DNA of 64,000 nucleotides from Paenibacillus crassostreae (lineage in GTDB: Bacteria > Bacillota > Bacilli > Paenibacillales > Paenibacillaceae): contig NZ_CP017770.1 in the NCBI RefSeq assembly GCF_001857945.1, positions 3,286,001 through 3,350,000 on the forward strand, in the 5' to 3' direction. Shown here in pieces: positions 53,818 through 63,161 of this stretch. Every line of letters begins with the position of its first letter. The first letter of the stretch is position 1. The notes below the pieces were generated by a model. That model was not told where the DNA came from, did not search any database, and saw only the letters and a list, made by a program, of their open reading frames with translations. Made by a program: the position numbers and the translations under genes.

Positions 53818-55113
53818 GTGGAGTCTGTATTTCTAGCAAGTATTATTTTTATTATTACATTAATTTTTGTTATTTGGCAGCCTAAAAACTTATCGATTGG
53901 ATGGTCTGCTTGTGGTGGAGCGATTCTTGCTTTGCTTGTGGGTGTCGTAAGCTTTACTGATGTTGTAGATGTAACTTTGATCGTCTGGAATGCTACTTTA
54001 GCATTTGTTGCTATCATTTTAATCTCATTGATTTTAGACAAGATCGGATTATTCGAATGGGCGGCTTTACATATGGCTCGAGCTGCACGTGGGAATGGTG
54101 TTCGAATGTTCGTCTATGTAACGATTCTTGGGGCGGTTGTAGCAGCATTCTTTGCAAATGACGGTGCAGCATTAATTCTAACTCCTATCGTATTAGCTAT
54201 GGTTAGAGCACTGAAATTTGATGAGAAGAGGGTTTTTCCATTTATTATTGCTAGTGGGTTTATTGCAGATACGACCTCGTTACCGCTTGTAGTCAGCAAT
54301 CTAGTTAATATCGTATCAGCTGATTTCTTCGGGATTACCTTTATGGAATATGCGGGTGTCATGATTGTGCCTACGATTTTCTCATTAGTTGCGAGTATTC
54401 TCGTATTGTATTTCTTCTTCCGCAAGAGCATTCCTAAGCATTTCGATGCTACGCAACTTAAAAATCCAGCAGATGCGATTAAGGACAAGAGAATGTTTCG
54501 ATTGTCATGGATTGTGCTAGCGATACTCTTGATCGGGTATTTTGTCAGTGGATTATTGCATATCCCAGTTTCTTTTATTGCAGGAATCATTGCAATTTTC
54601 TTCTTACTAATGGCAAGAAGAAGTCCTTATGTACAGACGAAGGAAGTTATTAAAGGAGCCCCATGGGCAATTGTATTCTTTTCCATTGGAATGTATGTAG
54701 TTGTGTATGGATTACGAAATGCTGGATTAACCGATTTGTTGGCAGATGTAATCCAATCTGTAGCTGATCAAGGTTTATTCGCAGCAACCATGGGGATGGG
54801 CTTCATAGCAGCTGTAACTTCATCTATTATGAATAACATGCCAACGGTGATGATTGATGCTCTCGCTATTGATGCTACGAATACAACGGGAGTGATTAGA
54901 GAAGCACTGATCTATGCGAATGTCATTGGTTCTGATTTAGGACCAAAGATTACACCAATTGGCTCATTAGCAACTCTATTATGGCTACATGTATTAGCTT
55001 CTAAGAATGTGAAGATTTCTTGGGGGACGTATTTTAGAACGGGAATTATATTGACGATACCAACATTGTTTATTACTTTGCTAGGTCTGTATCTATGGTT
55101 AATGATTCATTAA
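53818..55113 (+). CDS. arsB: Arsenite efflux permease ArsB
   Basis: An inner-membrane arsenite/antimonite extruder of the ArsB family, 431 residues with about 12 helices. Typical segments are [62 protein letters not shown] and [20 protein letters not shown]. It is the ArsB type, not ACR3. GTG 53818 follows GGAGG by 9 nt. It lies between arsR and arsC. Confidence 0.96.
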   Translation: MESVFLASIIFIITLIFVIWQPKNLSIGWSACGGAILALLVGVVSFTDVVDVTLIVWNATLAFVAIILISLILDKIGLFEWAALHMARAARGNGVRMFVYVTILGAVVAAFFANDGAALILTPIVLAMVRALKFDEKRVFPFIIASGFIADTTSLPLVVSNLVNIVSADFFGITFMEYAGVMIVPTIFSLVASILVLYFFFRKSIPKHFDATQLKNPADAIKDKRMFRLSWIVLAILLIGYFVSGLLHIPVSFIAGIIAIFFLLMARRSPYVQTKEVIKGAPWAIVFFSIGMYVVVYGLRNAGLTDLLADVIQSVADQGLFAATMGMGFIAAVTSSIMNNMPTVMIDALAIDATNTTGVIREALIYANVIGSDLGPKITPIGSLATLLWLHVLASKNVKISWGTYFRTGIILTIPTLFITLLGLYLWLMIH

Positions 55114-55137
55114 TTGATGTTAAGAGGAGAGATTGTT

Positions 55138-55557
55138 TTGGATAAGCAAACATTATACTTTTTATGCACTGGTAACTCTTGCCGTAGTCAGATGGCTGAA
55201 GGATGGGCGAAGAAATATTTAGGGGACACTTGGAATATTTATAGCGCAGGAATTGAGGCGCATGGATTAAATCCCAAAGCTGTGAAAGCCATGAGTGAGG
55301 TAGCTATTGATATCTCTGAGCAAACATCCGACATAATAGATTCTAATCTACTGAACAATGCAGATTTAGTTGTTACTTTATGTGGGGATGCAGCGGATAA
55401 ATGTCCAGTTACGCCACCACAAGTGAAACGTGAGCACTGGGGATTTGATGATCCAGCGAAGGCACAAGGAACGGATGAAGAGAAATGGGGAGTATTCCAA
55501 CAAGTTCGAGATCAGATTGGAGAGCGAATTCAACAATTCGCCAAGACAGGTCAATAG
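55138..55557 (+). CDS. arsC: Arsenate reductase ArsC (thioredoxin-linked)
   Basis: ArsC reduces arsenate to arsenite for export by ArsB. The 139 residues have the low-molecular-weight-phosphatase loop [13 protein letters not shown] with nucleophile Cys10, and the redox pair Cys82/Cys89 in [10 protein letters not shown], the full set of the thioredoxin-coupled class. The start is TTG 55138, 8 nt after AGAGGAGAG; an upstream ATG at 55114 would overlap the arsB stop region. Last gene of the ars operon. Confidence 0.96.
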   Translation: MDKQTLYFLCTGNSCRSQMAEGWAKKYLGDTWNIYSAGIEAHGLNPKAVKAMSEVAIDISEQTSDIIDSNLLNNADLVVTLCGDAADKCPVTPPQVKREHWGFDDPAKAQGTDEEKWGVFQQVRDQIGERIQQFAKTGQ

Positions 55558-55591
55558 GAATGCGATAGTTGTATAATAAGAAAATCAAAAT

Positions 55592-55641
55592 AACTCCACC
55601 GATGTCTCTAGTCATTAATATGAGTCATGGTGGAGTTTTTA
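55592..55641 (+). terminator. Terminator of the ars operon
   Basis: AACTCCACC pairs with GGTGGAGTT (9 bp), with an inner ATGACT-like pairing, followed by TTTAG. Confidence 0.8.
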
Positions 55642-55657
55642 GTCATTATAGAAAAAG

Positions 55658-55774
55658 TTATTGTCCATGAACAGAAAGAATAATGAATGCACTATAAAAT
55701 AAGGAATAAAAGACTCCAATTCCAACAAAGACAAGAAATACTTGGCTTTCACGTTTGCTTTTAGGGGTTATCAT
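55658..55774 (-). CDS. Small membrane protein, 38 residues
   Basis: On the minus strand the ATG at 55774 follows AAGGAG by about 10 nt. The product has a basic start (MITPKSKRES) and one hydrophobic helix (FLVFVGIGVFYSLFYSAFII), ending HGQ. Strong site, clear membrane topology and isolated position support a real small gene. Function unknown. Confidence 0.55.
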   Translation of the reverse strand: MITPKSKRESQVFLVFVGIGVFYSLFYSAFIILSVHGQ

Positions 55775-55986
55775 ATAAAGTCAGCTCCTTATCATTAAAG
55801 TTACAAATGTGAACTTTCTGTGACTTTGTATTAATTATTGAACATTTTGTGACAGAAATCAATCTGTATTTGAGAATGGTTGGAAACGGATTCAACAATA
55901 TCATCAAAATTAATGAAGATTTACAGGGTTATATATCCAAGCTACTCACCTTTATTATTCATTTAATATAAGCAGGAGGTGAGATC

Positions 55987-56319
55987 ATGAAAAAGACAGT
56001 AACTATTAAAAGAACAAGTGCACAGATTAAAAAGGTAAGAGTCATCGCCAATAAAGGTAAGGCAACACAAAATCTAGGAGATGGTTTTTTTCGGTTTGTC
56101 TATAACCGCACGATAACTCCAAACACTTTCTTCACATTTACTTTTAGTGGAGGTACTTTGAAGCCAGTGAGTGGGGGATGGTGGATTGATAGAAGTAACT
56201 CATTACCTGCGTATGCTACTGCCAATTACTCACTAAATGATAATCAATGGGTGGTAGTGGTCTATAACCCTACTACAGTGACAAGACGAATCGCATTTAC
56301 GTTTATAGCTAAAACATAA
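55987..56319 (+). CDS. Unknown basic beta-rich protein, 110 residues
   Basis: It starts MKKTVTIKRTSAQIKKVRVI, is very basic at the N-terminus, then is rich in T, N, F, Y and W (FFTFTFSGGTLKPVSGGWWI, QWVVVVYNPTTVTRRIAFTF). Alternating hydrophobic residues suggest a beta sandwich. No signal peptide or membrane helix. GCAGGAGGTGAG precedes ATG 55987. No family recognised; a spore or surface role is a guess from composition only. Confidence 0.6.
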   Translation: MKKTVTIKRTSAQIKKVRVIANKGKATQNLGDGFFRFVYNRTITPNTFFTFTFSGGTLKPVSGGWWIDRSNSLPAYATANYSLNDNQWVVVVYNPTTVTRRIAFTFIAKT

Positions 56320-56350
56320 ATCATAAATTCAGCAGGAGTTCTACGATAGG

Positions 56351-56389
56351 AGAAGGAGGCACCTTCCAAGCGGGAGATGCCTTCTTTTT
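56351..56389 (+). terminator. Terminator after the basic beta-rich protein
   Basis: AGAAGG+GCA pairs with TGCCTTCT with a short internal bulge, followed by TTTTTA. Confidence 0.65.
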
Positions 56390-56483
56390 ATGGTGAAAAA
56401 TCAATCATAATCCATATATGCCCATAAACATTTATCATGCTTTGAATACAATACCTTATCTCAATGGGAAAAGGTGATGGGTA

Positions 56484-57533
56484 TTGGCTACTTTTTCAAC
56501 AGCACATGCGATGAAGAAGCGTATAGCTAGAAGTATGTTAACAAGATCGGATGTTCATGGAATTGGTGTAGGATATAAGGACCCTAATGATCCTAAGAAA
56601 GGTGCTGCGGTCATTATTTATTCTAATAAAAATTCATCCACGTTCCTCGGACATTCTTCAAGGCTTACTACAAAGGTGAAGGGTAAAGCAACAACCGTGC
56701 CTGTGCGGATTGTAAAGTCAGGCAAGTTACGTTCCTTTGTAGACTATAAAAGCAGAATAAGACCTGTTCCTGCCGGATACAGTATCGGGACTACAGGTGG
56801 TTCAGGAACCGTTGGGTTAATCGTCACGAATGTTCCTAATGCCAAGCAGCGCTATATACTTAGCAATAATCATGTGTTGAATCCTACAAATTCCAGTGCC
56901 AACACAGAGACGATCCAGCCAGGCGGAGCGGATGGGGGACAATCGGGAAGAGATCGTGTTGGTCGATTATCAAGGTACGTTCAGTTAAGACAAAATCAAA
57001 ACAATAGAGTGGACGTGGCACTTTCAACTCCTGTAAGAAATAGATTATTAAGTCCTAGCTACGCCACAGTGGGTATTCTTCCTGGGTATGTTACCACATA
57101 TCGTGTAGGTGAACGACTGAAGAAGGTTGGTCGTACAACTGGATTAGTCTCAGGGATTGTGGATTCCGTGGATACAGATATTCTAGTCGATTATGGTGAA
57201 AGTATAGGTGTGCTTAAGTTTGTGAATCAAACGGTTATTCGGGGGGTTAACCCTGTTTCTTTACCGGGAGATTCTGGCTCTGTATGGCTAAGACAGGTGG
57301 ATAATTATGCTGCAGCAGTGAATTACGCAGGTAGCGCGGACGGCATGACCTCGATTGCTTTTCCTGTGAATTGGGCGATGCAGATCTTCAGAACAGGAAT
57401 TGCAAGGAAGGTTGGAACAGGAAAGATCAAACGTGTGAAGACCAATAAGTCACCACTAGCTTATGTACGGCAGCTTACACCGAAGGAACTAACAAGGTTG
57501 AAGGTTCTTCAAGTAAGAAGAATAAAGAAATAA
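56484..57533 (+). CDS. Trypsin-fold serine protease, Nal1-like
   Basis: A 349-residue chymotrypsin-fold protease. The catalytic triad is visible: His130 in YILSNNHVLN, Asp177 in RVDVALS and Ser264 in LPGDSGSVWL. No signal peptide is present, and the N-terminal HGIGVGYKDPNDPKKGAAVI is typical of Nal1-like or spore-associated members. A basic tail ends it. TTG 56484 follows AAGGTGAT at 6 nt. The substrate is unknown; the adjacent basic protein has its own terminator. Confidence 0.85.
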   Translation: MATFSTAHAMKKRIARSMLTRSDVHGIGVGYKDPNDPKKGAAVIIYSNKNSSTFLGHSSRLTTKVKGKATTVPVRIVKSGKLRSFVDYKSRIRPVPAGYSIGTTGGSGTVGLIVTNVPNAKQRYILSNNHVLNPTNSSANTETIQPGGADGGQSGRDRVGRLSRYVQLRQNQNNRVDVALSTPVRNRLLSPSYATVGILPGYVTTYRVGERLKKVGRTTGLVSGIVDSVDTDILVDYGESIGVLKFVNQTVIRGVNPVSLPGDSGSVWLRQVDNYAAAVNYAGSADGMTSIAFPVNWAMQIFRTGIARKVGTGKIKRVKTNKSPLAYVRQLTPKELTRLKVLQVRRIKK

Positions 57534-57657
57534 GGATACAATACCTGGCTCATGTAGCTGGGTTTTTGTGGTGTAATGATGGACAGGTATAAATAGGGGA
57601 ACTATACTATAAGAATTGTGAACAAGTGTATGTGAAGACATACCAAGGGAGTTAGTG

Positions 57658-58212
57658 ATGAAGAATCTGCTAGTAACAGGTTACCGTGCACATGAGCTTA
57701 ATATTTATGATCAAAAGCATAAGGGCATCTCCTATATACAAAAGGCTATGGTTAGAAAGTTAGTTCCTCTCATTGAAGATGGACTGGAGTGGATTATTAC
57801 TCCGGGACAGTATGGGGTTGATTTATGGGCGTGTGAAGTAGTAATTTCGTTGAAAAGACAATATCCTCATCTGAGATGTTCTATTATTACGGCATTTGTG
57901 AATCAAGAGGAGAAATGGAAAGAAGATAAGAAGGAGTACTATAATCAAATCCTGAGAGATGTGGATTATTACGCTGCTGTTAGCAACCAACCCTATAGTG
58001 GTAGCTGGCAATTCACAGCAAGAGATGACTTATTGCTAAGGAAAACAGAGGGTATTCTACTGCTGTATGATGAGGATTCTGGTGAGGGAAGCCCTAAATA
58101 TATGAAAGAGAAAGCCTTAAAGAGGCAACAACAAGAAGGATATGTATATATGAATATTTGCTCGGAGGATATCCAAAGTATAGCGGACGAAGAAACCTAT
58201 GAGATGGACTAA
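57658..58212 (+). CDS. ypsA: YpsA-like SLOG-fold protein
   Basis: A 184-residue protein of the YpsA (DUF1273) family, SLOG superfamily, which binds nucleotide-derived ligands and in Bacillus and Staphylococcus affects cell division. It starts MKNLLVTGYRAHEL and shows WIITPGQYGVDLWACEVVIS, CSIITAFVNQEEKWKEDK and ILLLYDEDSGEGSPKYM. ATG 57658 is preceded by AGGGAG; a GTG one codon upstream is also possible. Here it lies beside a DUF6509-like gene. Confidence 0.88.
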   Translation: MKNLLVTGYRAHELNIYDQKHKGISYIQKAMVRKLVPLIEDGLEWIITPGQYGVDLWACEVVISLKRQYPHLRCSIITAFVNQEEKWKEDKKEYYNQILRDVDYYAAVSNQPYSGSWQFTARDDLLLRKTEGILLLYDEDSGEGSPKYMKEKALKRQQQEGYVYMNICSEDIQSIADEETYEMD

Positions 58213-58331
58213 ATAAAATAGGTAGTAGTGGTTTTCTGATTAAAGTCTGACGGGATGTTGTTTTGCGGTATAATAGATAAAGAGCTTGAAAATTTATGCT
58301 CCACCCGAGAGGGATATGAAAGGATGAAAAT

Positions 58332-58619
58332 ATGCTAACTATTACGAATCACACTGTCAAATTAATAAAGGACCCGTTCAATATTTTGACCGGACAACGT
58401 TACGAATTCATTCTTGAGATTGATGTAGCAGAGGATGATGAATTGTATTTAGAGAACGGCTTAAATGTTAGAGTTATTTATACAGTTGACGAAAGTCGAA
58501 GCGGGATCGTGAAATATGAGCTTTTGGAAAGAACATCAGAGGCTTATGTCGAATTTGATTTAGAAGATGATGAGATTGAAGTGGTAGATGCTTATTGCAA
58601 AGCATATTTAGCTGAGTAA
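58332..58619 (+). CDS. DUF6509-like acidic protein
   Basis: A 95-residue acidic cytoplasmic protein. The pattern VKLIKDPFNILTGQRYEFIL, EDDELYLENGLNVRVIYTVD and YVEFDLEDDEIEVVDAYCKA matches the small DUF6509 family seen in Bacilli. No catalytic residues are evident. AAAGGATGA lies before ATG 58332. Function unknown. Confidence 0.75.
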   Translation: MLTITNHTVKLIKDPFNILTGQRYEFILEIDVAEDDELYLENGLNVRVIYTVDESRSGIVKYELLERTSEAYVEFDLEDDEIEVVDAYCKAYLAE

Positions 58620-58694
58620 TTTAGGTCATGTCCTAGGTTGTTAAAGGTGAAATTTAGGGCATACTAGTCACAATCTTGCTAGAGGAGGGAAAGC

Positions 58695-59222
58695 ATGCAT
58701 CGGAATATTCAATCCGTACCATTTGGTTATGAGCCTCCAGTGGAGAAACGTAAAGGTACATTAATTTACTATGATACTTTTGAGCAGACGACAGAGGTAG
58801 AATTAGATCTTGCAGTGAAGAGTATGGAGCATTATTCATTTGATAAGCTCGTTCTGTACCCTTTGCACGAGGAAACGGTTAGACGGATGTTGAATGAACC
58901 GGTAAGTGCTTTTCACAAGCGAGAAAAAAGACTATTTCAATGGAGAAACGAACGAAATTACACGCAAGTAGTCGTTGAAGGTTTGGAAGGTAAGAGAAAA
59001 AAATACACTCCGATGGATTCTGCACTTCGATTAATCGAAGAGAAGTATAAATCCCCATATTTTCTGTACATAACGCCAGAGACAGCTAATTTATTTGCCT
59101 CGTACTCATCTTTTGAGGAATGGATCGTGAAAATTCGACTCTTATTAAATGCAGAACCTACTGTTTTACATCCAATGCTTGAGAGATATCAACATCGTTG
59201 GGCTGTGAATAACTTATTATAA
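58695..59222 (+). CDS. Unknown protein, 175 residues
   Basis: It starts MHRNIQSVPFGYEPPVEKRK and contains FDKLVLYPLHEETVRRML, YKSPYFLYITPETANLFASY and a C-terminal RYQHRWAVNNLL. Soluble, rich in E, K, R and Y; no signal or membrane segment. The FDKLVLYPLHEETVRRM stretch is loosely reminiscent of nucleotidyltransferase-like folds, but I do not recognise a family. GAGGAGGG precedes ATG 58695. Confidence 0.65.
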   Translation: MHRNIQSVPFGYEPPVEKRKGTLIYYDTFEQTTEVELDLAVKSMEHYSFDKLVLYPLHEETVRRMLNEPVSAFHKREKRLFQWRNERNYTQVVVEGLEGKRKKYTPMDSALRLIEEKYKSPYFLYITPETANLFASYSSFEEWIVKIRLLLNAEPTVLHPMLERYQHRWAVNNLL

Positions 59223-59273
59223 GTTTATTATGAGAGGCATATTGTATGTTAGCGGTGTTGTTACCAACAGAAT

Positions 59274-59365
59274 TGTGAATAACTATGTTCATAATGTTTA
59301 TAACTAAGCAATAAATGTGAGTAATTTAACTGAAATGTGAATAAGTTGTTAACAATTGTGGATAA
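59274..59365 (+). promoter_or_regulatory. Cluster of four same-strand DnaA boxes
   Basis: Read on the minus strand, TTATTCACA (59274-59282), TTACTCACA (59316-59324, one mismatch), TTATTCACA (59336-59344) and the perfect TTATCCACA (59357-59365) match the DnaA consensus TTATNCACA. All point the same way, and the last three are 20-21 bp apart. The surroundings are very A/T-rich. No gene is apparent in 59223-59511. Confidence 0.65.
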
Positions 59366-59403
59366 CTAAAATTAACCGCTACAATATATCCGATGTTTAT
59401 ACG

Positions 59404-59437
59404 AAAAACTCAATCTTCAAATAGGTTGAGTTTTTTT
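59404..59437 (+). terminator. Terminator downstream of the DnaA-box cluster
   Basis: AAAAACTCAA pairs with TTGAGTTTTT (10 bp) followed by TT. It separates the DnaA-box region from the phosphodiesterase gene. Confidence 0.85.
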
Positions 59438-59511
59438 ACATTCTAATGATGTATCTAACCAAAATAAAAACTATAATAATAGGTAGGTGAAACTAGAAGG
59501 AGGATAAGTTT

Positions 59512-60249
59512 GTGAAGAAGATCATTAATTTTGCACATCGAGGTGCATCAGCAGTATGTCCTGAGAATACAATGGTATCATTTATAAAAAGTCTTGAATT
59601 AGGTGCTACAGGGATTGAAACAGATGTGCAAATGACGAATGATGGACAGCTTGTCTTGATTCATGATGAAGCTATCAATCGAACTACGAATGGTAAGGGC
59701 TACATTAAAGATATGACCTATGATGAAATATCTAAGTTAGATGCAGGCTCTTGGTTCGGGGAATCATTTGCAGGAGAACATATCCCCACTTTAGTTGAAC
59801 TATTGGAACTTCTACGAGAAGGAGATACGATCCTAAATATTGAATTGAAAAATGGAATATTTATGTATCCTGGTATGGAGGATAAAGTCATCAACCTAGT
59901 TCGCCAATATGGCATGGCGGAGCGAGTTGTACTCTCTAGCTTTAACCATTACTCTTTAGCATATTGTAAATCCATCGCCCCAGAGATCCGGACAGGGGTA
60001 TTGTATATGGAAGGGTTGTATAGACCTTGGGATTATGCCTCTTCAGTTGGTGCAGATGCACTACACGCAATTCATTTTGCAGTATTGCCAGAGTTCGTCG
60101 CAGATGCTAAGAAACATGGCATCGATTATCATCCGTTTACTGTAAATGATGCTGATCGAATGAAGTTTTTGATTGAAGCGGGTGTTTCCGGAATTATTAC
60201 CGATTACCCTGATATACTAGCTGAACTATTATCTCAAAGAGGAGTGTGA
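59512..60249 (+). CDS. Glycerophosphodiester phosphodiesterase
   Basis: A cytoplasmic GDPD enzyme, 245 residues, hydrolysing glycerophosphodiesters to glycerol-3-phosphate and an alcohol. Catalytic motifs are FAHRGASAVCPENT (His9, Arg10), GIETDVQMTNDGQLVLIHDE and INRTTNGKG; the barrel ends VSGIITDYPDIL. No signal peptide, so UgpQ/YhdW-like rather than exported GlpQ. GTG 59512 follows AAGGAGG. The MFS gene starts 5 bp after its stop, suggesting transport and hydrolysis in one operon. Confidence 0.93.
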   Translation: MKKIINFAHRGASAVCPENTMVSFIKSLELGATGIETDVQMTNDGQLVLIHDEAINRTTNGKGYIKDMTYDEISKLDAGSWFGESFAGEHIPTLVELLELLREGDTILNIELKNGIFMYPGMEDKVINLVRQYGMAERVVLSSFNHYSLAYCKSIAPEIRTGVLYMEGLYRPWDYASSVGADALHAIHFAVLPEFVADAKKHGIDYHPFTVNDADRMKFLIEAGVSGIITDYPDILAELLSQRGV

Positions 60250-60253
60250 GTGT

Positions 60254-61462
60254 GTGAAGAGAACATGGCTACTCGGGTTTGGATTTTTCAGTATTAGTAT
60301 TACATGGGCATTATATAATGCATTTGTTCCATTTTTCCTCGAGAATTATGTGCAAAGTATAGCACTTGTTGGATTTTTGATGACGATCGATAATTATTTT
60401 GCCTTGTTCCTGCAACCATGGATAGGGAACCGTAGCGATCGTACTAGAAGTCGTTATGGTAGAAGAATGCCTTATTTGTTAATTGGGATGCCATTAGCTG
60501 CAGTCTTAACGGCCTTAATTCCTTTTCATACAGGATTATTTACGCTGCTATTATTCATGATCCTCATGAACCTTGCAATGAGCTTATATCGCTCACCGAC
60601 CGTTGCTCTTATGCCTGATATTACCCCAGAGACCGGACGTACAAAGGCGAATGGTATTATCAATTTTATGGGTGGGGTTGGTTCAATCATTGCATTTGGT
60701 GTGGGTTCTATGTTGTATGATGTTCATAAATCTGCACCATTTATTGCTGCGGGAATCGTAACATTAATCTGCCTTCTGGTCGTTAATCGTTCCATTAAAG
60801 AAGAGAGAGATGGAGTGAATGTACATACTGAACAATCTGTTATTGCAAAAAAACCTCGTATTTCGTTAAAAAAGCAGCTTGATCGTACGACGTTGTTTCT
60901 ACTAGCAGCTATATTCTTCTGGTTCGTTGCTTATCAAGGTGTGGAAACATTGTTCACACTATATGGTAAAAATCATCTTGGGCTGAGCGAGAATGCCTCT
61001 TCTTTCTCACTTACGTTCTTCTCGTTAGCCTTTGTTCTTTTTGCGATTCCAAGTGGATTTCTAGGTAAGCGATTCGGTAAGAAAAAGATGATTATGATCG
61101 GTATTTGTGGTCTGTTTACGGTGTTTGCTTTAGTTACCCTTGTAGAGGATTTACTTATGTTACGTCTTGTGCTACTCATAGGTGGGATGTTCTGGGCCTG
61201 CATTAATATCAATTCTTATCCGTTTATTATTTCGACTGGTAAAGAGGAGAGTATTGGAACACGAACAGGATTATATTACTTGGTCTCTTCATTAGCTGCC
61301 ATAACCTCTCCACCTTTATTGGGTAAGATGATCGATAGTTTTGGTTATTCTATATTGTTCTACTCTGCATCAGTAAGTATGCTAATGGCATTGGTTTGTA
61401 TGTTGATGGTTAAGCAAGATAATGAGTCTTTAAATGTATCGGATAATGGATTATCCCAATAA
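60254..61462 (+). CDS. MFS transporter (GPH/SLC45-like)
   Basis: A 12-helix major-facilitator protein, 402 residues. The loop 2-3 motif reads GNRSDRTRSRYGRRMPYLLI, typical of the SLC45/GPH sugar branch, and a similar motif FLGKRFGKKKMIMIG follows the central loop. GTG 60254 follows GAGGAG. Being coupled to a GDPD gene, it may take up a glycerophosphodiester or a sugar; substrate not determinable here. Confidence 0.88.
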   Translation: MKRTWLLGFGFFSISITWALYNAFVPFFLENYVQSIALVGFLMTIDNYFALFLQPWIGNRSDRTRSRYGRRMPYLLIGMPLAAVLTALIPFHTGLFTLLLFMILMNLAMSLYRSPTVALMPDITPETGRTKANGIINFMGGVGSIIAFGVGSMLYDVHKSAPFIAAGIVTLICLLVVNRSIKEERDGVNVHTEQSVIAKKPRISLKKQLDRTTLFLLAAIFFWFVAYQGVETLFTLYGKNHLGLSENASSFSLTFFSLAFVLFAIPSGFLGKRFGKKKMIMIGICGLFTVFALVTLVEDLLMLRLVLLIGGMFWACININSYPFIISTGKEESIGTRTGLYYLVSSLAAITSPPLLGKMIDSFGYSILFYSASVSMLMALVCMLMVKQDNESLNVSDNGLSQ

Positions 61463-61508
61463 TTTGACACTCTATATAGAACATTTTAAATAAATCTCTG
61501 TAAAGTAA

Positions 61509-61537
61509 TTGGAATAAGAAGGTTTTGACGTTATAAT
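61509..61537 (+). promoter_or_regulatory. Promoter of ppaC
   Basis: TTGGAA (61509-61514), 17 nt, TATAAT (61532-61537), 66 bp before the ppaC start. Confidence 0.6.
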
Positions 61538-61603
61538 ATCAGTATTAGAGGATAATCAATCTTGATTATTTTTATTGAATACGAGAAGGAGAGAATAAAT
61601 TTT

Positions 61604-62536
61604 ATGACGAAAGTACTTATTTTTGGACACAAAAATCCAGACACAGACACAATTTGCTCTGCAATTGCTTATGCGGAATTAAAGAATGCAATAGGTGTAG
61701 ATGCAGAAGCCGTACGCTTGGGTAATATCAGTGGTGAAACACAATACGCACTGGACTATTTCAAAGTGGATGCACCTCGCTTAGTTGAGACGGTATCGAA
61801 TGAAGTAGAAGATGTTATTTTGGTTGACCATAATGAACGCCAACAAAGCGCGAGTGACATTGACAAAGTTCGTGTCGTTGAGGTCATTGACCATCACCGT
61901 ATAGCGAATTTTGAGACAAGTCATCCATTGTATTACCGTGCTGAACCTGTTGGCTGTACGGCGACTATTTTAAATAAAATATATAAGGAAAAGGGTGTAG
62001 CTGTTCGTAAAGAAGTAGCAGGATTAATGTTATCTGCAATTATTTCGGATTCGCTTCTCTTGAAATCGCCAACTTGCACGGACGAAGATGTAGCAGCAGC
62101 TAAGGAATTAGCTGAGATTGCAGGAGTTAATTTAGAAAGTTATGGACTTGAGATGCTAAAGGCAGGTGCCGATCTTAGTGACAAGACAATTGCCGAATTG
62201 ATCTCACTTGATGCTAAAGAATTCCAGATGGGAAATTATAAAGTTGAGATTGCACAAGTAAATGCTGTAGATACCAATGACGTAATAACTCGTCAAGTTG
62301 AATTAGAAGCTGCGTTGTCTGCTGTTATAGCGGAGAAAGGGTTGGATCTATTCGTATTCGTTGTAACGGATATTCTAAATAATGATTCCATTGCCTTAGC
62401 ACTTGGTAAAGTAAGCCATGCTGTTGAGCAAGCTTACAGCGTTCAATTAGTTGATAATAAAGCTCTTCTTAAAGGTGTAGTATCCCGTAAATCACAGATT
62501 GTTCCTGTATTAACTGAAATTTTGAATAAATTGTAA
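61604..62536 (+). CDS. ppaC: Manganese-dependent inorganic pyrophosphatase
   Basis: A DHH-family (family II) pyrophosphatase that drives biosynthesis by removing pyrophosphate, 310 residues as in Bacillus. Metal-ligand motifs are [28 protein letters not shown] and [10 protein letters not shown]; the C-terminal substrate loop ends [13 protein letters not shown] 61604 follows GAAGGAGAG; an earlier in-frame start at 61562 would add 14 unconserved residues and has no ribosome binding site. Confidence 0.96.
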   Translation: MTKVLIFGHKNPDTDTICSAIAYAELKNAIGVDAEAVRLGNISGETQYALDYFKVDAPRLVETVSNEVEDVILVDHNERQQSASDIDKVRVVEVIDHHRIANFETSHPLYYRAEPVGCTATILNKIYKEKGVAVRKEVAGLMLSAIISDSLLLKSPTCTDEDVAAAKELAEIAGVNLESYGLEMLKAGADLSDKTIAELISLDAKEFQMGNYKVEIAQVNAVDTNDVITRQVELEAALSAVIAEKGLDLFVFVVTDILNNDSIALALGKVSHAVEQAYSVQLVDNKALLKGVVSRKSQIVPVLTEILNKL

Positions 62537-62550
62537 TTTATAAATTAAGA

Positions 62551-62592
62551 AAGCGCAGTTATAGCCGTAATTTGGCTTGACTGCGTTTTTTC
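62551..62592 (+). terminator. Terminator of ppaC
   Basis: CGCAGT pairs with ACTGCG with inner AGCC/GGCT, followed by TTTTTTT. Confidence 0.9.
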
Positions 62593-62646
62593 GAAATATA
62601 AGATATAAAGTATAAGTTTTACGTTATACTTTATATCTTATATTTC
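62593..62646. repeat. 23-bp perfect inverted repeat
   Basis: The arms 62593-62615 and 62624-62646 are perfectly complementary over 23 bp (GAAATATAAG outer end) with an 8-nt loop. It directly adjoins the ppaC terminator. Too long for a terminator; MITE-like. Confidence 0.75.
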
Positions 62647-62663
62647 TTGCTTAAACACTTACC

Positions 62664-62688
62664 GTCCTTATAAGGACGCCGAAGGCGT
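62664..62688. repeat. Adjacent palindromes, REP-like
   Basis: GTCCTTATAAGGAC is a 14-bp perfect palindrome and runs into ACGCC-GAA-GGCGT, a 5-bp hairpin sharing its last bases. Locally G/C-rich in an A/T-rich gap. Confidence 0.6.
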
Positions 62689-62811
62689 TTATGCTTGTGA
62701 TGATATATAAGATAGATCTAGTAAGTTTGCAAAAGAATTATTATTCGGTAAAATGTAGTGTAGGATAAATGATCTTGTCATGAACGGATCAACCTCAGGA
62801 GGAATAACATA

Positions 62812-63129
62812 ATGGAAAGAATTCAAACAGAAGAACAGTACCGTCAATTGACACAGGATGATGAATGGACTGTCGTTAAATATGATGCTACTTGGTGCCC
62901 CGATTGTAAAACATTAGATAAATTTATGGATAGTATTATTGAGAATAATGCCGATAAACGATTTTACGCATTGGATGTTGAGCAGTTCCCGAATGTATCT
63001 GAAGAGAATGATGTAAGAGGGATTCCAAGTTTATTGGTATATCGGAATGGTGAGAAAATTGCACATTTGCATAGTAAATTTGCCAAGACTCCTGCACAGA
63101 TCACGGAATATTTAGACGCAATTAAGTAA
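62812..63129 (+). CDS. Thioredoxin-like protein (CPDC active site)
   Basis: A 105-residue cytoplasmic thioredoxin-fold protein. The active site is YDATWCPDCKTLDKF rather than the WCGPC of housekeeping thioredoxin; the cis-proline loop RGIPSLLVYRNGE is conserved. The CPDC form occurs in a Bacillus/Paenibacillus group of thioredoxin-like proteins whose partners are unknown. AGGAGG lies 8 nt before ATG 62812. Confidence 0.9.
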   Translation: MERIQTEEQYRQLTQDDEWTVVKYDATWCPDCKTLDKFMDSIIENNADKRFYALDVEQFPNVSEENDVRGIPSLLVYRNGEKIAHLHSKFAKTPAQITEYLDAIK

Positions 63130-63161
63130 TGAATTCAGCGTTGGTTGCTGATATGACAAAT

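Noticed and set aside
59274..59365. DnaA-box cluster considered as the chromosomal origin.
   Set aside because: No dnaA, dnaN, recF or rpmH genes are adjacent and gene orientation does not change here.
62593..62646. 23-bp hairpin considered as a terminator.
   Set aside because: The stem is A/T-rich and unusually long, lacks a following T-run, and a good terminator for ppaC lies directly before it.
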